This document shows positions 55,660 to 64,000 of a DNA stretch of 64,000 nucleotides, one piece after another. How positions within the stretch are numbered: the first letter of the stretch is position 1; the number at the start of each line of letters is the position of its first letter. Both the position numbers and the translations under genes were made by a program. Source of the stretch: Dehalococcoidia bacterium (GTDB lineage: Bacteria > Chloroflexota > Dehalococcoidia > Lucifugimonadales > UBA3495); contig JAJDTP010000025.1 of assembly GCA_022827095.1 (NCBI GenBank), forward strand, positions 1 through 64,000, given 5' to 3'. The notes below the pieces were generated by a model, which was not told where the DNA came from, made no database searches, and saw only the letters and a list, made by a program, of their open reading frames with translations.

Positions 55660-56592
55660 TCAAAAAGCGTTTGGGGTTGCCGGCATTTCGGACACGTTGA
55701 GGAGGGTATGCCTCGGCGCCCCTCGCCCGATGCGCACGGTCCTGACCTGCGCACGGACCCGTCGGTTGGTATGGTCAATGCCGATTTGGTATGCGTCGCC
55801 AGCCTCGGGGCCGATCCTGCCGTGGATGGATTCTCCCTCGGTCGGGTCGAGTTGGAACAGCAAGATGTCGGGAACTACTCCGATTAGCGTTCCGACGACC
55901 TCGCGGGTCTGGCGTTCTACGTTGGCAAGGTTGAGGCGCCGTGCTGCATCTTCGATTTCGGTGGTGCTGTCGAACCGTACCTCGTTGTCCTGGTAGCTGA
56001 TGGCGAAGTGGGCCCGCTTCTTTCGCATGAAATCAAGGAGTTCCATCACCTTGATGACGGCCCTGGGGTGGAGGTCGGCGGTTGCCTGCGACAGGTCGTC
56101 GTCTGCACCCTCTTTGGCAAGGCGCAGTAGTTCCTGCACTTGGTTGACGGCCTGTTCCGGATGGTTGACGCCTTGCCGGCTTGGTGGCTCCGGCAGTTCC
56201 ATGACGAAACCGAATGAGCCGAGGGCGACGCCGGTGATGATGGGCTGGCTCATTGCGGTGCATGGGATCCCGCCCGTGGCCTTGAGTTCGCCGGTGGATG
56301 CGGCGGTGGTCAGCCGGATGGTGTCGCTGAAGATGGTGACTGCCTCGGCACCGAAGTTGGCGTCAATGCCGTGGTTGTCGATGACGGGCTCTCCGCCAAA
56401 GGTGGCGGCGACTCTTCTGGGGCGGGGCGGCACTGAGACACCCTCGATCTTCTGGCGGACGAGTTCGAGCCGGTCCTGAAAGCCGATGCGCTGGATCGTC
56501 CGGTGTTCGGGAGTGCGTTCCAGCAGGCGTTCGAGGGTGCCGATCTCGGACGCGTAGGACATGTACTCATCGTAGGTCATGTCGGTGGTCAT
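55660..56592 (-). CDS. Hypothetical 310-residue partner of DUF6932 protein
   Basis: Starts MTTDMTYDEYMSYASEIGTL 14 bases after the DUF6932 gene on the same strand. The N-terminal helix pair (EIGTLERLLERTPEHRTIQR) is followed by a beta-rich middle (TFGGEPVIDNHGIDANFGAE, ATGGIPCTAMSQPIITGVAL), an acidic helical linker and a small C-terminal barrel (LFQLDPTEGESIHGRIGPEA). No catalytic motif is obvious. The tight pairing suggests an antitoxin-like or effector partner of the nucleotidyltransferase fold. Confidence 0.65.
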   Translation of the reverse strand: MTTDMTYDEYMSYASEIGTLERLLERTPEHRTIQRIGFQDRLELVRQKIEGVSVPPRPRRVAATFGGEPVIDNHGIDANFGAEAVTIFSDTIRLTTAASTGELKATGGIPCTAMSQPIITGVALGSFGFVMELPEPPSRQGVNHPEQAVNQVQELLRLAKEGADDDLSQATADLHPRAVIKVMELLDFMRKKRAHFAISYQDNEVRFDSTTEIEDAARRLNLANVERQTREVVGTLIGVVPDILLFQLDPTEGESIHGRIGPEAGDAYQIGIDHTNRRVRAQVRTVRIGRGAPRHTLLNVSEMPATPNAF

Positions 56593-56605
56593 GGGTTTTT
56601 CGCGT

Positions 56606-57160
56606 TTAGCGCCTCCCTGGCGACGGGGTCGTATTGAGGGTCAAGGTCGATTTGGAGAAGCCCTTGGGTTGTTGGTCCTGTCGGCGGAGCGACCACATCC
56701 CGTGCCAGTAAGAGATGGCTTCGACCAGTTCCTGGTCGAGCGGCTCGCCCAATGGTACCCCGTAGCTATCTATGGAGTATTGTTCCCTGGTGGACGTCAG
56801 CTTGAAGAGTTCAGGCGGTTCCGGTCGGCCGTCGGCAGGTGGATGGTAAAACGTTACGACGTCAATGTCGTAGGGCCTGGGCTCTTTGCCGGGACGTGGT
56901 CTGGCTTCGACGTTTTCGACGAAGCTGCCGTCCAGCCATTGGAAACCCTGCGTGATGCCAGCGTCGTACAGAGCCCTTCTGTAGTCCAATAGGCCATGGA
57001 GCAATTGAACGCGGCTCGACGTGGTTGCGAAGCGGTCGATGACGTCGTTGATGGTGGTCAGGTAGGGAGAGCGGTACTCGATCTCGCTTTGCCGTTCAGG
57101 TGGCACGTCGTCGCGCACGGGTGGGATGACGGCCTGATTGTTCCAGTCCGGTATCTTCAC
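56606..57160 (-). CDS. DUF6932 / minimal nucleotidyltransferase-like protein
   Basis: 184 residues. The helical N-terminus leads into FQWLDGSFVENVEARP, where Gly78-Ser79 form the GS motif, and PRPYDIDVVTFYHPPA, where Asp98 and Asp100 form the metal-binding pair. This GS...DxD arrangement is that of the pol-beta nucleotidyltransferase superfamily, and the surrounding sequence matches DUF6932. Enzymes of this fold act as toxins, antitoxins or Abi components by adding nucleotides to RNA or protein. The gene starts a two-gene operon with the 310-residue protein. Confidence 0.75.
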   Translation of the reverse strand: MKIPDWNNQAVIPPVRDDVPPERQSEIEYRSPYLTTINDVIDRFATTSSRVQLLHGLLDYRRALYDAGITQGFQWLDGSFVENVEARPRPGKEPRPYDIDVVTFYHPPADGRPEPPELFKLTSTREQYSIDSYGVPLGEPLDQELVEAISYWHGMWSLRRQDQQPKGFSKSTLTLNTTPSPGRR

Positions 57161-57303
57161 GGCTCAGAGCTCGCTTGTCGGAGCCGCCTGGTTCGGGCCG
57201 GGCGGCGCGTGAGTTTGCGCCAATGGGCGAAGTGTGGCGAGTGTATGCTGGCGGTGATGAGCGGGCAATAGGGAAGGCAAGGTGAAACCTCGCAGGTTCT
57301 GCG

Positions 57304-60300
57304 TCACTGCGGCCTTCGGCGCTTCTCGGCGCAGTCAGGGCAGAGGGTTTTCCCAGGGACCGTGAGGTTCTTGCAGTCCCGGCAGATGCCGAGTTCCTTG
57401 CGTCGCTCGCGTCGGGCGACGAGGTTGGCGCGCGCGTTCCTTGCGCTCTTCAGGCGTTAGCTTGGCGCCCTTGGATTTTCGGGTGGTGGCACGCTTCGGC
57501 TTTGGGGCCGGTTCGATTTCAGCTGGCCGGCTGGCCGAAGACGTCTGCCGTTTCTTGGATTGGTCGGGCTTGGCCGAGCCGTAGCGCTTGTTCGTGATGA
57601 CCTGGAAGTTGAACTCGTACTCGAAGGTACTGCCTACCGCCCACGTGTGGGGGGAACCGAATACTCTCTCATAGACCAACCTTGCCAGCTCACACACCTC
57701 GTGAGGATCCTGGCTCCGCATAGCGACGCCATAAGCTACCGCGTACACCCGCTCCGTGACGTAAGGGTCGTCAGCATTAGCGAATCTCTCCACCAATCGT
57801 ACAGCGGAGTGAATTCGGCCCGTGAGCAACGACACCAGCGCTTTGGTTGCATTGTCGCGAAGGAACCGGTTGGGGGTGGTCAGCATCCAAGCCAAACTGG
57901 TCGCAGTAAGGTCGACCACCGCCGGTTCCAGAGCATCGTCCGACGAAACGCCAAGGGCCCAATCCACCAGTCGTTCAACCGGCCCGTTATCTCCCCACGC
58001 ACGGTGCAGGTACGTACTCCACCACATATCCCGATCAGGCATGGTATCTTGACGCAGCCTGCGGTCCAGAAACTCCGCATTGAACGGGTGTCCAGCGATG
58101 GTTGACACGGTCAGCCAAGTATCGACCGGCTCTTCACTTATGGCCCCACTAACCATCAGCCGCTTCAACACTTCCGTGGCGTCGTCGGAGAATGCATCCA
58201 GGCGTCGCCAGACCACGCTCTCCAAAAATAGCTCGCCAATATCGAGGTAGTCGACAAGTTCTGGCGCTACCTCCAATAATTCTCTACCGGTCCGCTCCGG
58301 TACCTGGATGCACAATGCTTCGACCAGCCCGAGGTGTTTGCCACACCAGTCTTCTTTCAGGAACGCCAACTGGCCGCCGGCTCCGAACGCGTTCTCAAGG
58401 GCACGATCAGTCGGCAGGTCCCTCAAAAGAGAATCAGCGACGATGTGGTCCGCAAAGCGCTCGTATCCGATGAAGACAACCTCATCATCAGGATCGTCGG
58501 ACATTTGGTCCAAGTCCGCGACCAAAGCTCCGGATGTGATCAGTCCAAAGTACAGGGATCTGCTGTAATCTCGTCCGGGAAGCAGTTCGTTCGCCAGCTG
58601 CACCGCTCCCGCCCGGGGCAGCCACCTCTGCCTGGTTTCCAGAAATTGTCGGGCGATGCTGTTCAGAGCCCCGCGAACCAAGTTGTCCTGGGGATTGTAA
58701 TCAAGCGTCTCCGCCAACTGCTTGTTCACGGCATCCAGATACAGGTCGAATGCCGACGTGATCCCGTGAAAGCCCCTTGGAAGCCTCGTGTGCCCGTTGC
58801 GACTCAATCCTTCGCAGATTGTCTTCAGGTAGAGGGGGTTGCGATATTCGGGGTGCAGCACTGGCGCTGACGGGAACTCGAGACCGTAGTGGGCAAAGAA
58901 AGTCCGGGTCGCATCGTATTCGTAGCCCTCAAAACCGAGGTGGGTTACGGACGTCGCCCGTTCCCTGATCCGCTCGGTGAGAACCACTTTCTCGTAGGCG
59001 GTACGGACCGAGAGCACGACCCCGATCCACTCCGATTTTTCCAGGGGGGCCAGAAATGCCTCCAGGTGATTCCACCAGACGTCCCGGCCTCGCCCTTCGT
59101 TCAAGGCGTCAATTATCACCAATGCCCGCGAGTTGGCGGCCTGCGCGGCGGCTTCCAACGCGCCCACGAATTGTTCGGCCTGATCGCCGTGCATATCCAC
59201 CTGTCGTAGGACTTGTCCCCATGGTTCAGCGGCTTCGGTGAAACGTTGCCCCATGAGCAGAATGCATGGGACACCGCCCTCCACACGACTGCTGGCAAAA
59301 TCGCACAGCAGGTGAGTCTTGCCGGTTCCGGCTGCTCCATTCACAATCAACAGCCGGCTGTTTACGAATTCGGACGCTTCGACCAGACGATACCGCGCTT
59401 CGGCAAGTCCACGTCCGAGACTGGAAAAGGAACGCGCCAGCTGGACCTGTGGACTTTCCCCGTATCGGGGATTCCACCCATCCCGCCGCCGCCGCGCGTC
59501 ATATTCGCGCCCCATCTCATATAGACCACTCACAATTTCATCAACCATCGATTCCGCAGTCGCGAGTTGGTCCGCGATCACCGACAGGAGAATTGCCCCC
59601 TCTGGGGCTGCCTCCAGCGCAGCAAACCGACCCAAGACATCGTCAGTTGCCGAGACAGCCGCGTCCAGAGCAAAACCCCTCAGCAACTCCCGTTCTGAGC
59701 CGCCCGGGCGGCGCAGAGACTGCAGCCTCCGCCTGATCTCTACGGCATGGGATTTCAGGCGGTCAATGGCAACTTGGGTCCGTCCAAATTGTTCCAGATG
59801 TTGGCCAACGTCCAACTCGACGTGAAGCTCTGGTGTGTACCTGGGGCCGGCAGTGCGAATTGCCTCATCGAGACGGTTTTCAAGCCACAACCGGTCGAAA
59901 CCCTTTTTGCCGAACCAGAAATACAGGCGACCCATGTGCTGTGGACGAGACAGCCGCTCCCTCAGCTCGGATGATCCCCACCAGACGAATTCAACGTCCA
60001 TGCCGCGCTCTTGCGTCCAGGCTTTCCATTTCACCACATGCTGGTCCCACCGTTCCAAGGCCGAAGTCCGCCCTTCCAGGCGAGCGTCGGCACGGTCGAT
60101 GGGTAGACAGACGAAGTAACGGATCAGCTTGGGATGCTTGTCGAGGGCAGTGCGGACGGACTCGTCGATCTGCGACCAGCTCGAGTTGCGTAGTTCGCGG
60201 AAGTACTTGGCCTGCCAACCCCATTCGCTCCCGTCCGGCAATATGCAAAAGCATTCAACCCCGGCATCGGGGGCTCCCTTCCTCACGAATCTGGCATTGA

Positions 60301-60403
60301 TTGGACTTTCCGACCGCGCCAGTTGCGCGCACAACTCTTCGAAACCCGCAGACTGGGACCCGTCCAATGATCGTATGCCCGCCCAATCAACGCTTGTCAT
60401 CAC
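57304..60403 (-). CDS. Avs-like STAND NTPase with N-terminal nuclease and zinc-ribbon tail
   Basis: About 1030 residues. N-terminal Mrr/PD-(D/E)XK-like nuclease: ELCAQLAR, Asp46 in GAPDAGVE and Gln64-x-Lys66 in WGWQAKYF. A helical linker is followed by a STAND P-loop: Walker A LIVNGAAGTGKTHLL (Lys near 362), Walker B ALVIIDALNEGRG (Asp432, a STAND hallmark), sensor VVLSVRTAYEK, then a helical C-terminal region. The last part as open frame ends at 57335 after LTPEERKERARQ; one base shift near 57437 gives a far better ending with a zinc ribbon, CRDCKNLTVPGKTLCPDC, to stop 57304. Avs proteins sense phage proteins through the C-terminal region and fire the nuclease. This one is shorter than known Avs2/Avs4 and its sensor is unlike TPR arrays I can recognise. 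Confidence 0.8.
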
Positions 60404-60715
60404 CTCTCCTTAGCAGCCCTCCAAAGTCGCGGCACCTTACGATGGAAAGATGCTGGCAATCGTTTCTGGGGCATGAAACTCGTCGGTGTGGAGAGACCTT
60501 CGTGGATAGGGTTCTCCGAGGGTGTAGCTCAGCACCTGACTCAGAGCACCGATGCCTCGATCCCTATGCGACATCCGTAGTCGCAATCATCATACACCGA
60601 CCAGATACGCTAGCCAGCCCTGCGCGCCCGGCCACAATCAACCGGCTATTCGTGACACACGTTGATATAATGGCAACGTGCCGATTGAAAGCCACCACTA
60701 TGCGCTGCACCTCCC
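60404..60715. other. Divergent intergenic region
   Basis: Between the leftward STAND gene and the rightward AAA gene, so it should contain both promoters. No gene. TTGATATAATGG at 60662-60673 is a plausible -10-type sequence for the rightward gene. Confidence 0.45.
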
Positions 60716-61876
60716 GTGAAAACCATGGTCGCCGAACGTGACAATTCCACCCCTCTCGGTACCTCCAAAGGGATGCTTGCAGACGGACTAGGCTACGTTT
60801 CCGTAAAGGGCTTCAAGAGCCTCCGGTCAATCGAGAACATCGAGATTGGGCCAGTAACTGCCATCGTCGGCGCCAACGGCTCGGGAAAGTCGAACTTCAT
60901 CGAGGTTTTCTCCTTCCTGGAAGCCCTACGGGAAGGCCGAATGATGGAATACGTCGTCACCGCCGGACGCGCCACCCGATTGCTGCACCATGGCCCTTGG
61001 ATAACACAATCTCTACAGTTGGAGATCGGTTTAGCCAGTGGTCTGTTTTTCTACCGAATTGAACTGGCGCCCACGTCCGACGATTTGTTAGTGATCAGAT
61101 CGGAGGAGTTTAGAGCCGGCGAAGCAAGGGAGTGGAGTAGCGCGAAGACGCAAGGACTAGAGGCTGCAATACGCCGGGAGGTGCACTGGCGTCAAGAATT
61201 CCACGAACAGATGGTGAAGCTGTTCGACGGGCACCGGATATACCATTTTTCGGACACTGGGCCGCACTCGCCCATGAAAACAACGCCGGCTTTGCACGAC
61301 AATCGCCATCTGCGATCAGATGGCGCCAATGTTGCGGCATTTCTTTACCTACTACAACAGCGTCGTCCAGATTCGTATCGCGGCATCGTCAATGCCATCC
61401 GGCTAGTGGCGCCGTTCTTTGTTGACTTTGACCTGGAACCCGATCGGCTGAACCCCAACCAAATTCGCCTGCGCTGGAAGCACGTCGGCGGAGACAACTA
61501 CTTTGATGTTTCCTCGCTATCCGACGGAACGCTTCGCTTCATAGCTCTTGCAACGTTGCTTTTGCAACCCGTTGAGTACCGGCCAGCTACGGTCATAGTG
61601 GACGAGCCGGAACTTGGGCTACATCCCCACGCCATTGCGGTGCTGGGCGCGTTAATCCGCCAGGCGTCGGTGGAGACCAGGGTGATCGTCGCCACACAAT
61701 CCTCACTGCTGGTGGACCAATTCGAGCCGGTGGACATACTAGTAGCAGAGCGGACGGAAGGCGCCACGGAGCTCCGACGTTTGGACGTATCCGAACTGGC
61801 CGTGTGGCTGGAAGACTACAGCCTAGGCCAATTGTGGGAAAAGAACATACTGGGCGGACGGCCAGTCCCTGAGTAG
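60716..61876 (+). CDS. AAA ATPase (AAA_21/OLD-like) of an ATPase-TOPRIM pair
   Basis: 386 residues from GTG 60716, 383 from ATG 60725, or shorter from ATG 60774, which follows CCAAAGGG. The ABC-type core starts YVSVKGFKSLRSIENIEIGP; Walker A is IVGANGSGKSNF (Lys58). The signature region SSLSDGTLRFIALATLL, Walker B TVIVDEPELGLHPHA and the D/H-loop VIVATQSSLLVDQF follow. This is the predicted-ATPase architecture that pairs with TOPRIM nucleases in OLD-, Gabija- and PARIS-type defence. The DUF4276 gene starts four bases after its stop. Confidence 0.88.
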   Translation: MKTMVAERDNSTPLGTSKGMLADGLGYVSVKGFKSLRSIENIEIGPVTAIVGANGSGKSNFIEVFSFLEALREGRMMEYVVTAGRATRLLHHGPWITQSLQLEIGLASGLFFYRIELAPTSDDLLVIRSEEFRAGEAREWSSAKTQGLEAAIRREVHWRQEFHEQMVKLFDGHRIYHFSDTGPHSPMKTTPALHDNRHLRSDGANVAAFLYLLQQRRPDSYRGIVNAIRLVAPFFVDFDLEPDRLNPNQIRLRWKHVGGDNYFDVSSLSDGTLRFIALATLLLQPVEYRPATVIVDEPELGLHPHAIAVLGALIRQASVETRVIVATQSSLLVDQFEPVDILVAERTEGATELRRLDVSELAVWLEDYSLGQLWEKNILGGRPVPE

Positions 61877-61880
61877 CCGC

Positions 61881-62540
61881 ATGACACGGCTGATAATTTT
61901 GGCGGAAGGTCCCACCGAGGTGAGTTTCGTCGACCGTGTGCTGGGACCTCATTTGTATGGTGCTGGCCACATCGAGGTTCGTCCCGTTCTCATGGGAGAA
62001 CGCGGCGGCGTTTCCAAGTGGGCCCCAGTCCGACGGGAGATTCTGAACTACCTGAAGCAGAGTCCGGACATTTACGTGACCACCATGGTCGACTATTCCG
62101 GAATGCCGCAATCATGGCCCGGCCGACGGGAAGTCGCCGGGACACGAACCGTCGCCGAAAAAGCCAACCAAGTGAAGCAGGCCATGCTGACTTGTATCGT
62201 CAGGGCGCTGGAAAACTTCCATCCCGTCCGCTTCATCCCCAATGTGATTATGCACGAGTTCGAGGGATTGCTCTTCAGCAACCCGGACGCTCTCGCTGGT
62301 GCTATCGGCCGTCCCGATCTAGCACAACGGCTTCAGAGTATCGTAGACGAATGTGGATCCCCCGAGGAGATCAACTCCTCCTACGATACTTTCCCTTCTC
62401 GGCGACTGAAAGGAGTAGACCCACGATACCAGAAGGTGCTCCACGGCACTGAAGCCGCTCGGCAAATCGGCCTGGCGACAATGCGTTCCCAATGTCCTTT
62501 GTTCGACCAGTGGGTCAGCAAACTCGAACGTGCGGCGTGA
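61881..62540 (+). CDS. DUF4276 TOPRIM-like protein
   Basis: 219 residues. TOPRIM features: Glu9 in ILAEGPTEVSFVDRVL and the DxxG-like motif at Asp71 in TTMVDYSGMP. Family-specific segments are MHEFEGLLFSNPDALAGAI, INSSYDTFPSRRLKG and a terminal KVLHGTEAARQIGLATMRSQ, which define DUF4276. Paired with the AAA ATPase just upstream, it resembles ATPase-sensor plus TOPRIM-nuclease defence modules such as PARIS, but uses a different TOPRIM family. The paired architecture is known from many genomes; its activity is inferred. Confidence 0.88.
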   Translation: MTRLIILAEGPTEVSFVDRVLGPHLYGAGHIEVRPVLMGERGGVSKWAPVRREILNYLKQSPDIYVTTMVDYSGMPQSWPGRREVAGTRTVAEKANQVKQAMLTCIVRALENFHPVRFIPNVIMHEFEGLLFSNPDALAGAIGRPDLAQRLQSIVDECGSPEEINSSYDTFPSRRLKGVDPRYQKVLHGTEAARQIGLATMRSQCPLFDQWVSKLERAA

Positions 62541-62611
62541 TTCCACCCGCTGGATCCCATCGGAACCTCACTCCGCAAATCGGCCGTCGGCCGCTGCTTC
62601 GGATGACGACA

Positions 62612-63412
62612 TTAACAAGCCTCATACCGGCTGACGATGCTGGTCACATGGGGATAGAGCGGCAGGCGCTCCCGGCCGTCCCACCAACGGAATGATTCCA
62701 GCTCCCGGTCGTTGATCCTGGCGTTCCCACCCGCATGAACCAGCACCACCTTGTGGTCGTTGAAACTCCCCTCGTTGGTGTAGTCAAAGAGCCGCTCCGC
62801 TTTATAGGCCTTCAACCCCAGCTCCTCGCCAACTTCCCGACACGCCGCAGTCAACGCCGCCTCGCCTCGTTCCATACCCCCTCCCGGCAGGGAGTATTTG
62901 TCGTGACCCTTATCACGCACCAGCAAGTACCTGCCGTCCCTGATCACCAGCGCCGTGGCCTTCTGCCGCTTCCGAGAACTTGGCGACCTGCCGCTGTCAC
63001 CCCTCGACGAGTAATCCTTCTCCGGCCTGGCCCGGCCATTCTTGATGTCCGCCCAGAGCCGCAGCGCCTTCCTGTCGCCTCCGAAAGCCAGGTCCTCCGG
63101 CCGGATCCGGTCCGGATCACGCCAGCGCACGTCCAGGCATTCCTTGCGCTGGAACCGGAGCTTGCCTCCCACCCTCTGACCGACGAACACCTTGATGGGC
63201 CGGGCGTTGCCAGTGTAAAGCCTATGGGTGACCTTAACGACGATGCCTGTCTCCTCTCTGGTCTCCCGGTAGGCGGCGTGGCGACTGCTTTCACCGCGAT
63301 CAACCAGGCCTCCCGGCAACGACCACTTGCCCTTGCGATTGCCGTAGGCCCGCTGGACGAAGAGAATCTCTCCCCTGTCGTTCTCCACCAAACAGAATGC
63401 CACGTCTCTCAT
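62612..63412 (-). CDS. Tandem Nudix hydrolase
   Basis: 266 residues with two complete Nudix boxes: GGLVDRGESSRHAAYRETRE then ETGI (near residues 33-56), and GGGMERGEAALTAACREVGE then ELGL (near 175-198). Both keep the REx2EE core with Glu metal ligands. The middle linker is basic (SRKRQKATALV). Nudix enzymes hydrolyse nucleoside diphosphate derivatives, and single-domain forms are the rule. A double-domain form next to an ATPase-TOPRIM pair could process a nucleotide signal or simply be a housekeeping neighbour. It is convergent with the DUF4276 gene, 70 bases apart. Confidence 0.88.
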   Translation of the reverse strand: MRDVAFCLVENDRGEILFVQRAYGNRKGKWSLPGGLVDRGESSRHAAYRETREETGIVVKVTHRLYTGNARPIKVFVGQRVGGKLRFQRKECLDVRWRDPDRIRPEDLAFGGDRKALRLWADIKNGRARPEKDYSSRGDSGRSPSSRKRQKATALVIRDGRYLLVRDKGHDKYSLPGGGMERGEAALTAACREVGEELGLKAYKAERLFDYTNEGSFNDHKVVLVHAGGNARINDRELESFRWWDGRERLPLYPHVTSIVSRYEAC

Positions 63413-63484
63413 ATCAATAGACCCCGCCTTCTCCGATTATTCCAAATGCCACATAAGCACGAAGAGGCGCCGCCGAATCATAAA

Positions 63485-63600
63485 TGTCAATTTTCACCGA
63501 CTTTGATCATCTAAATCGCGAAATGTTCACGGTCTTTGACCGAGATTTTCATGGTCATTGACCACCTTGGGAGCCAGATCGGCGACCATTGCCGCACTTC
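63485..63600. repeat. Likely left end of an IS21-family element
   Basis: Contains TGTCAATTTTCACCGACTTT at 63485-63504 and two related motifs, TGTTCACGGTCTTTGACC near 63524 and TTTTCATGGTCATTGACC near 63546, the multiple short terminal repeats typical of IS21 ends. The istA gene begins 18 bases later. Confidence 0.6.
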
Positions 63601-63617
63601 GATGTTGAGGTGCAGCG

Positions 63618-64000
63618 ATGGCGTACCGGGAGGTTTCCAGGATGGAGATAAAAGAGATCATCCGCCGCTGGCAGGCGGGGGATGCCCCAGGGCGGATTGC
63701 CTTTGGGACCGGGCTGTCTCGCAACACGGTACGGAAGTACTTGGCGGCGGGCGCAGGCTGAGGGCATCGCCCAGGAAGGACCGCCGCCAAGCGAGGAGCA
63801 GTTAGTCCGGCTGGCGACGATCAGCCTGTCGGGACTGCGGCAGGCGGCGACGCCACGGCAGGACCAGTTGGAGCCGTGGGCTGACCAGATCTACCAGTGG
63901 CTCACCAAAGACCGGCTGCAGATGACCCGCATCCACGAGTTGCTGGCCATGCGGGGCTGCCAGTTGTCGTACCCGTCGCTGCGGCGTTTCATCGTGAACC
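63618..64000 (+). pseudogene. istA: IS21-type IstA transposase, N-terminal part, frameshifted, cut by window edge
   Basis: ATG 63618: MAYREVSRMEIKEIIRRWQA then LSRNTVRKYLAAG, the IstA helix-turn-helix. The frame meets TGA at 63759-63761; the neighbouring frame continues without break as AQAEGIAQEGPPPSEEQLVR, LEPWADQIYQWLTKDRLQMT and IHELLAMRGCQLSYPSLRRF to base 64000. A single-base shift near 63750 explains this. The element is different enough in position from the two other IS21 remnants to be a third insertion. Confidence 0.85.

Noticed and set aside
50000-57300. Prophage
   Set aside because: Many small unknown genes, but no capsid, terminase, portal, tail, lysis or integrase gene was found.
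1-64000. tRNA, rRNA or tmRNA genes
   Set aside because: No cloverleaf-like or TTCGANTC-type T-loop in a credible context was noticed by eye. A covariance-model scan would be decisive.

Overview
The window is high-GC bacterial chromosome. It mixes ordinary catabolic genes with a very heavy load of insertion-sequence debris, toxin-antitoxin modules and defence-type genes. No rRNA or tRNA gene was recognised. The catabolic set comprises two amidases, a hydantoinase with a beta-ureidopropionase, a GMC oxidoreductase, a short-chain dehydrogenase, and a thiolase with its DUF35 partner. Together with secreted-protein domains known from marine and sponge-associated bacteria and a TCATTGCGAGG-type inverted repeat, this suggests an environmental Chloroflexota (SAR202/Dehalococcoidia-like) genome. 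That assignment is inference and only moderately secure.

Layout. 1-2.3 kb: two broken IS5-family transposases and a broken coiled-coil gene. 2.4-9.7 kb: a type I restriction locus in the order hsdR, two tandem hicAB modules, a RelE-type module, hsdS, hsdM. Here hsdM has lost its SAM-binding segment and carries a frameshift. 9.7-15.6 kb (minus): DUF6361 protein, phospholipase-D-like protein, a 199-residue protein, a helicase cut off after its first motifs, and a zinc-hook AAA_13 ATPase, all tightly packed. 16-19 kb: an orphan antitoxin-like gene, an intact Phd-type antitoxin with a wrecked VapC toxin, an SDR and a coiled-coil protein. 19.4-25.2 kb: alpha/beta hydrolase, cupin, amidase, HAD remnant and GMC oxidoreductase. 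25.2-30.5 kb: an IS graveyard with two head-to-head copies of one ISNCY-like element, IS701-like and IS21 remnants, and a surface-protein fragment. 30.9-32 kb: an FhuF-like iron-sulfur protein behind a cobalamin riboswitch and terminator. 32.4-38 kb: MFS transporter, beta-ureidopropionase, hydantoinase and a second amidase about 91% identical to the first. 38.4-46.7 kb: SNF2 helicase with SWIM partner, then the Hen1-Pnkp RNA-repair pair. 47-50 kb: IS21 remnant, thiolase and DUF35 protein. 50-63.4 kb: an accessory/defence island with small hypothetical proteins, a probable relic type I-E CRISPR mini-array, a PD-(D/E)XK protein, a DUF6932 nucleotidyltransferase-like pair, an Avs-like STAND NTPase with an N-terminal nuclease and a zinc-ribbon tail, an AAA ATPase plus DUF4276 TOPRIM pair, and a tandem Nudix protein. 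63.4-64 kb: the left end of another IS21 element, cut by the window edge.

Functionally the window shows pyrimidine/amide catabolism (hydantoinase, ureidopropionase, MFS carrier, amidases), RNA repair, and at least four candidate anti-phage loci in different states of repair. Single-base frameshifts recur in otherwise well-conserved genes (hsdM, hydantoinase, hen1, pnkp, istB, the STAND gene tail). Either the region is decaying or the assembly keeps uncorrected indels, and raw reads are needed to tell which. The best candidates for something undescribed are the DUF6361/PLD/AAA_13 cassette, the nuclease-STAND-zinc-ribbon protein, and the FhuF-like protein under B12 control.
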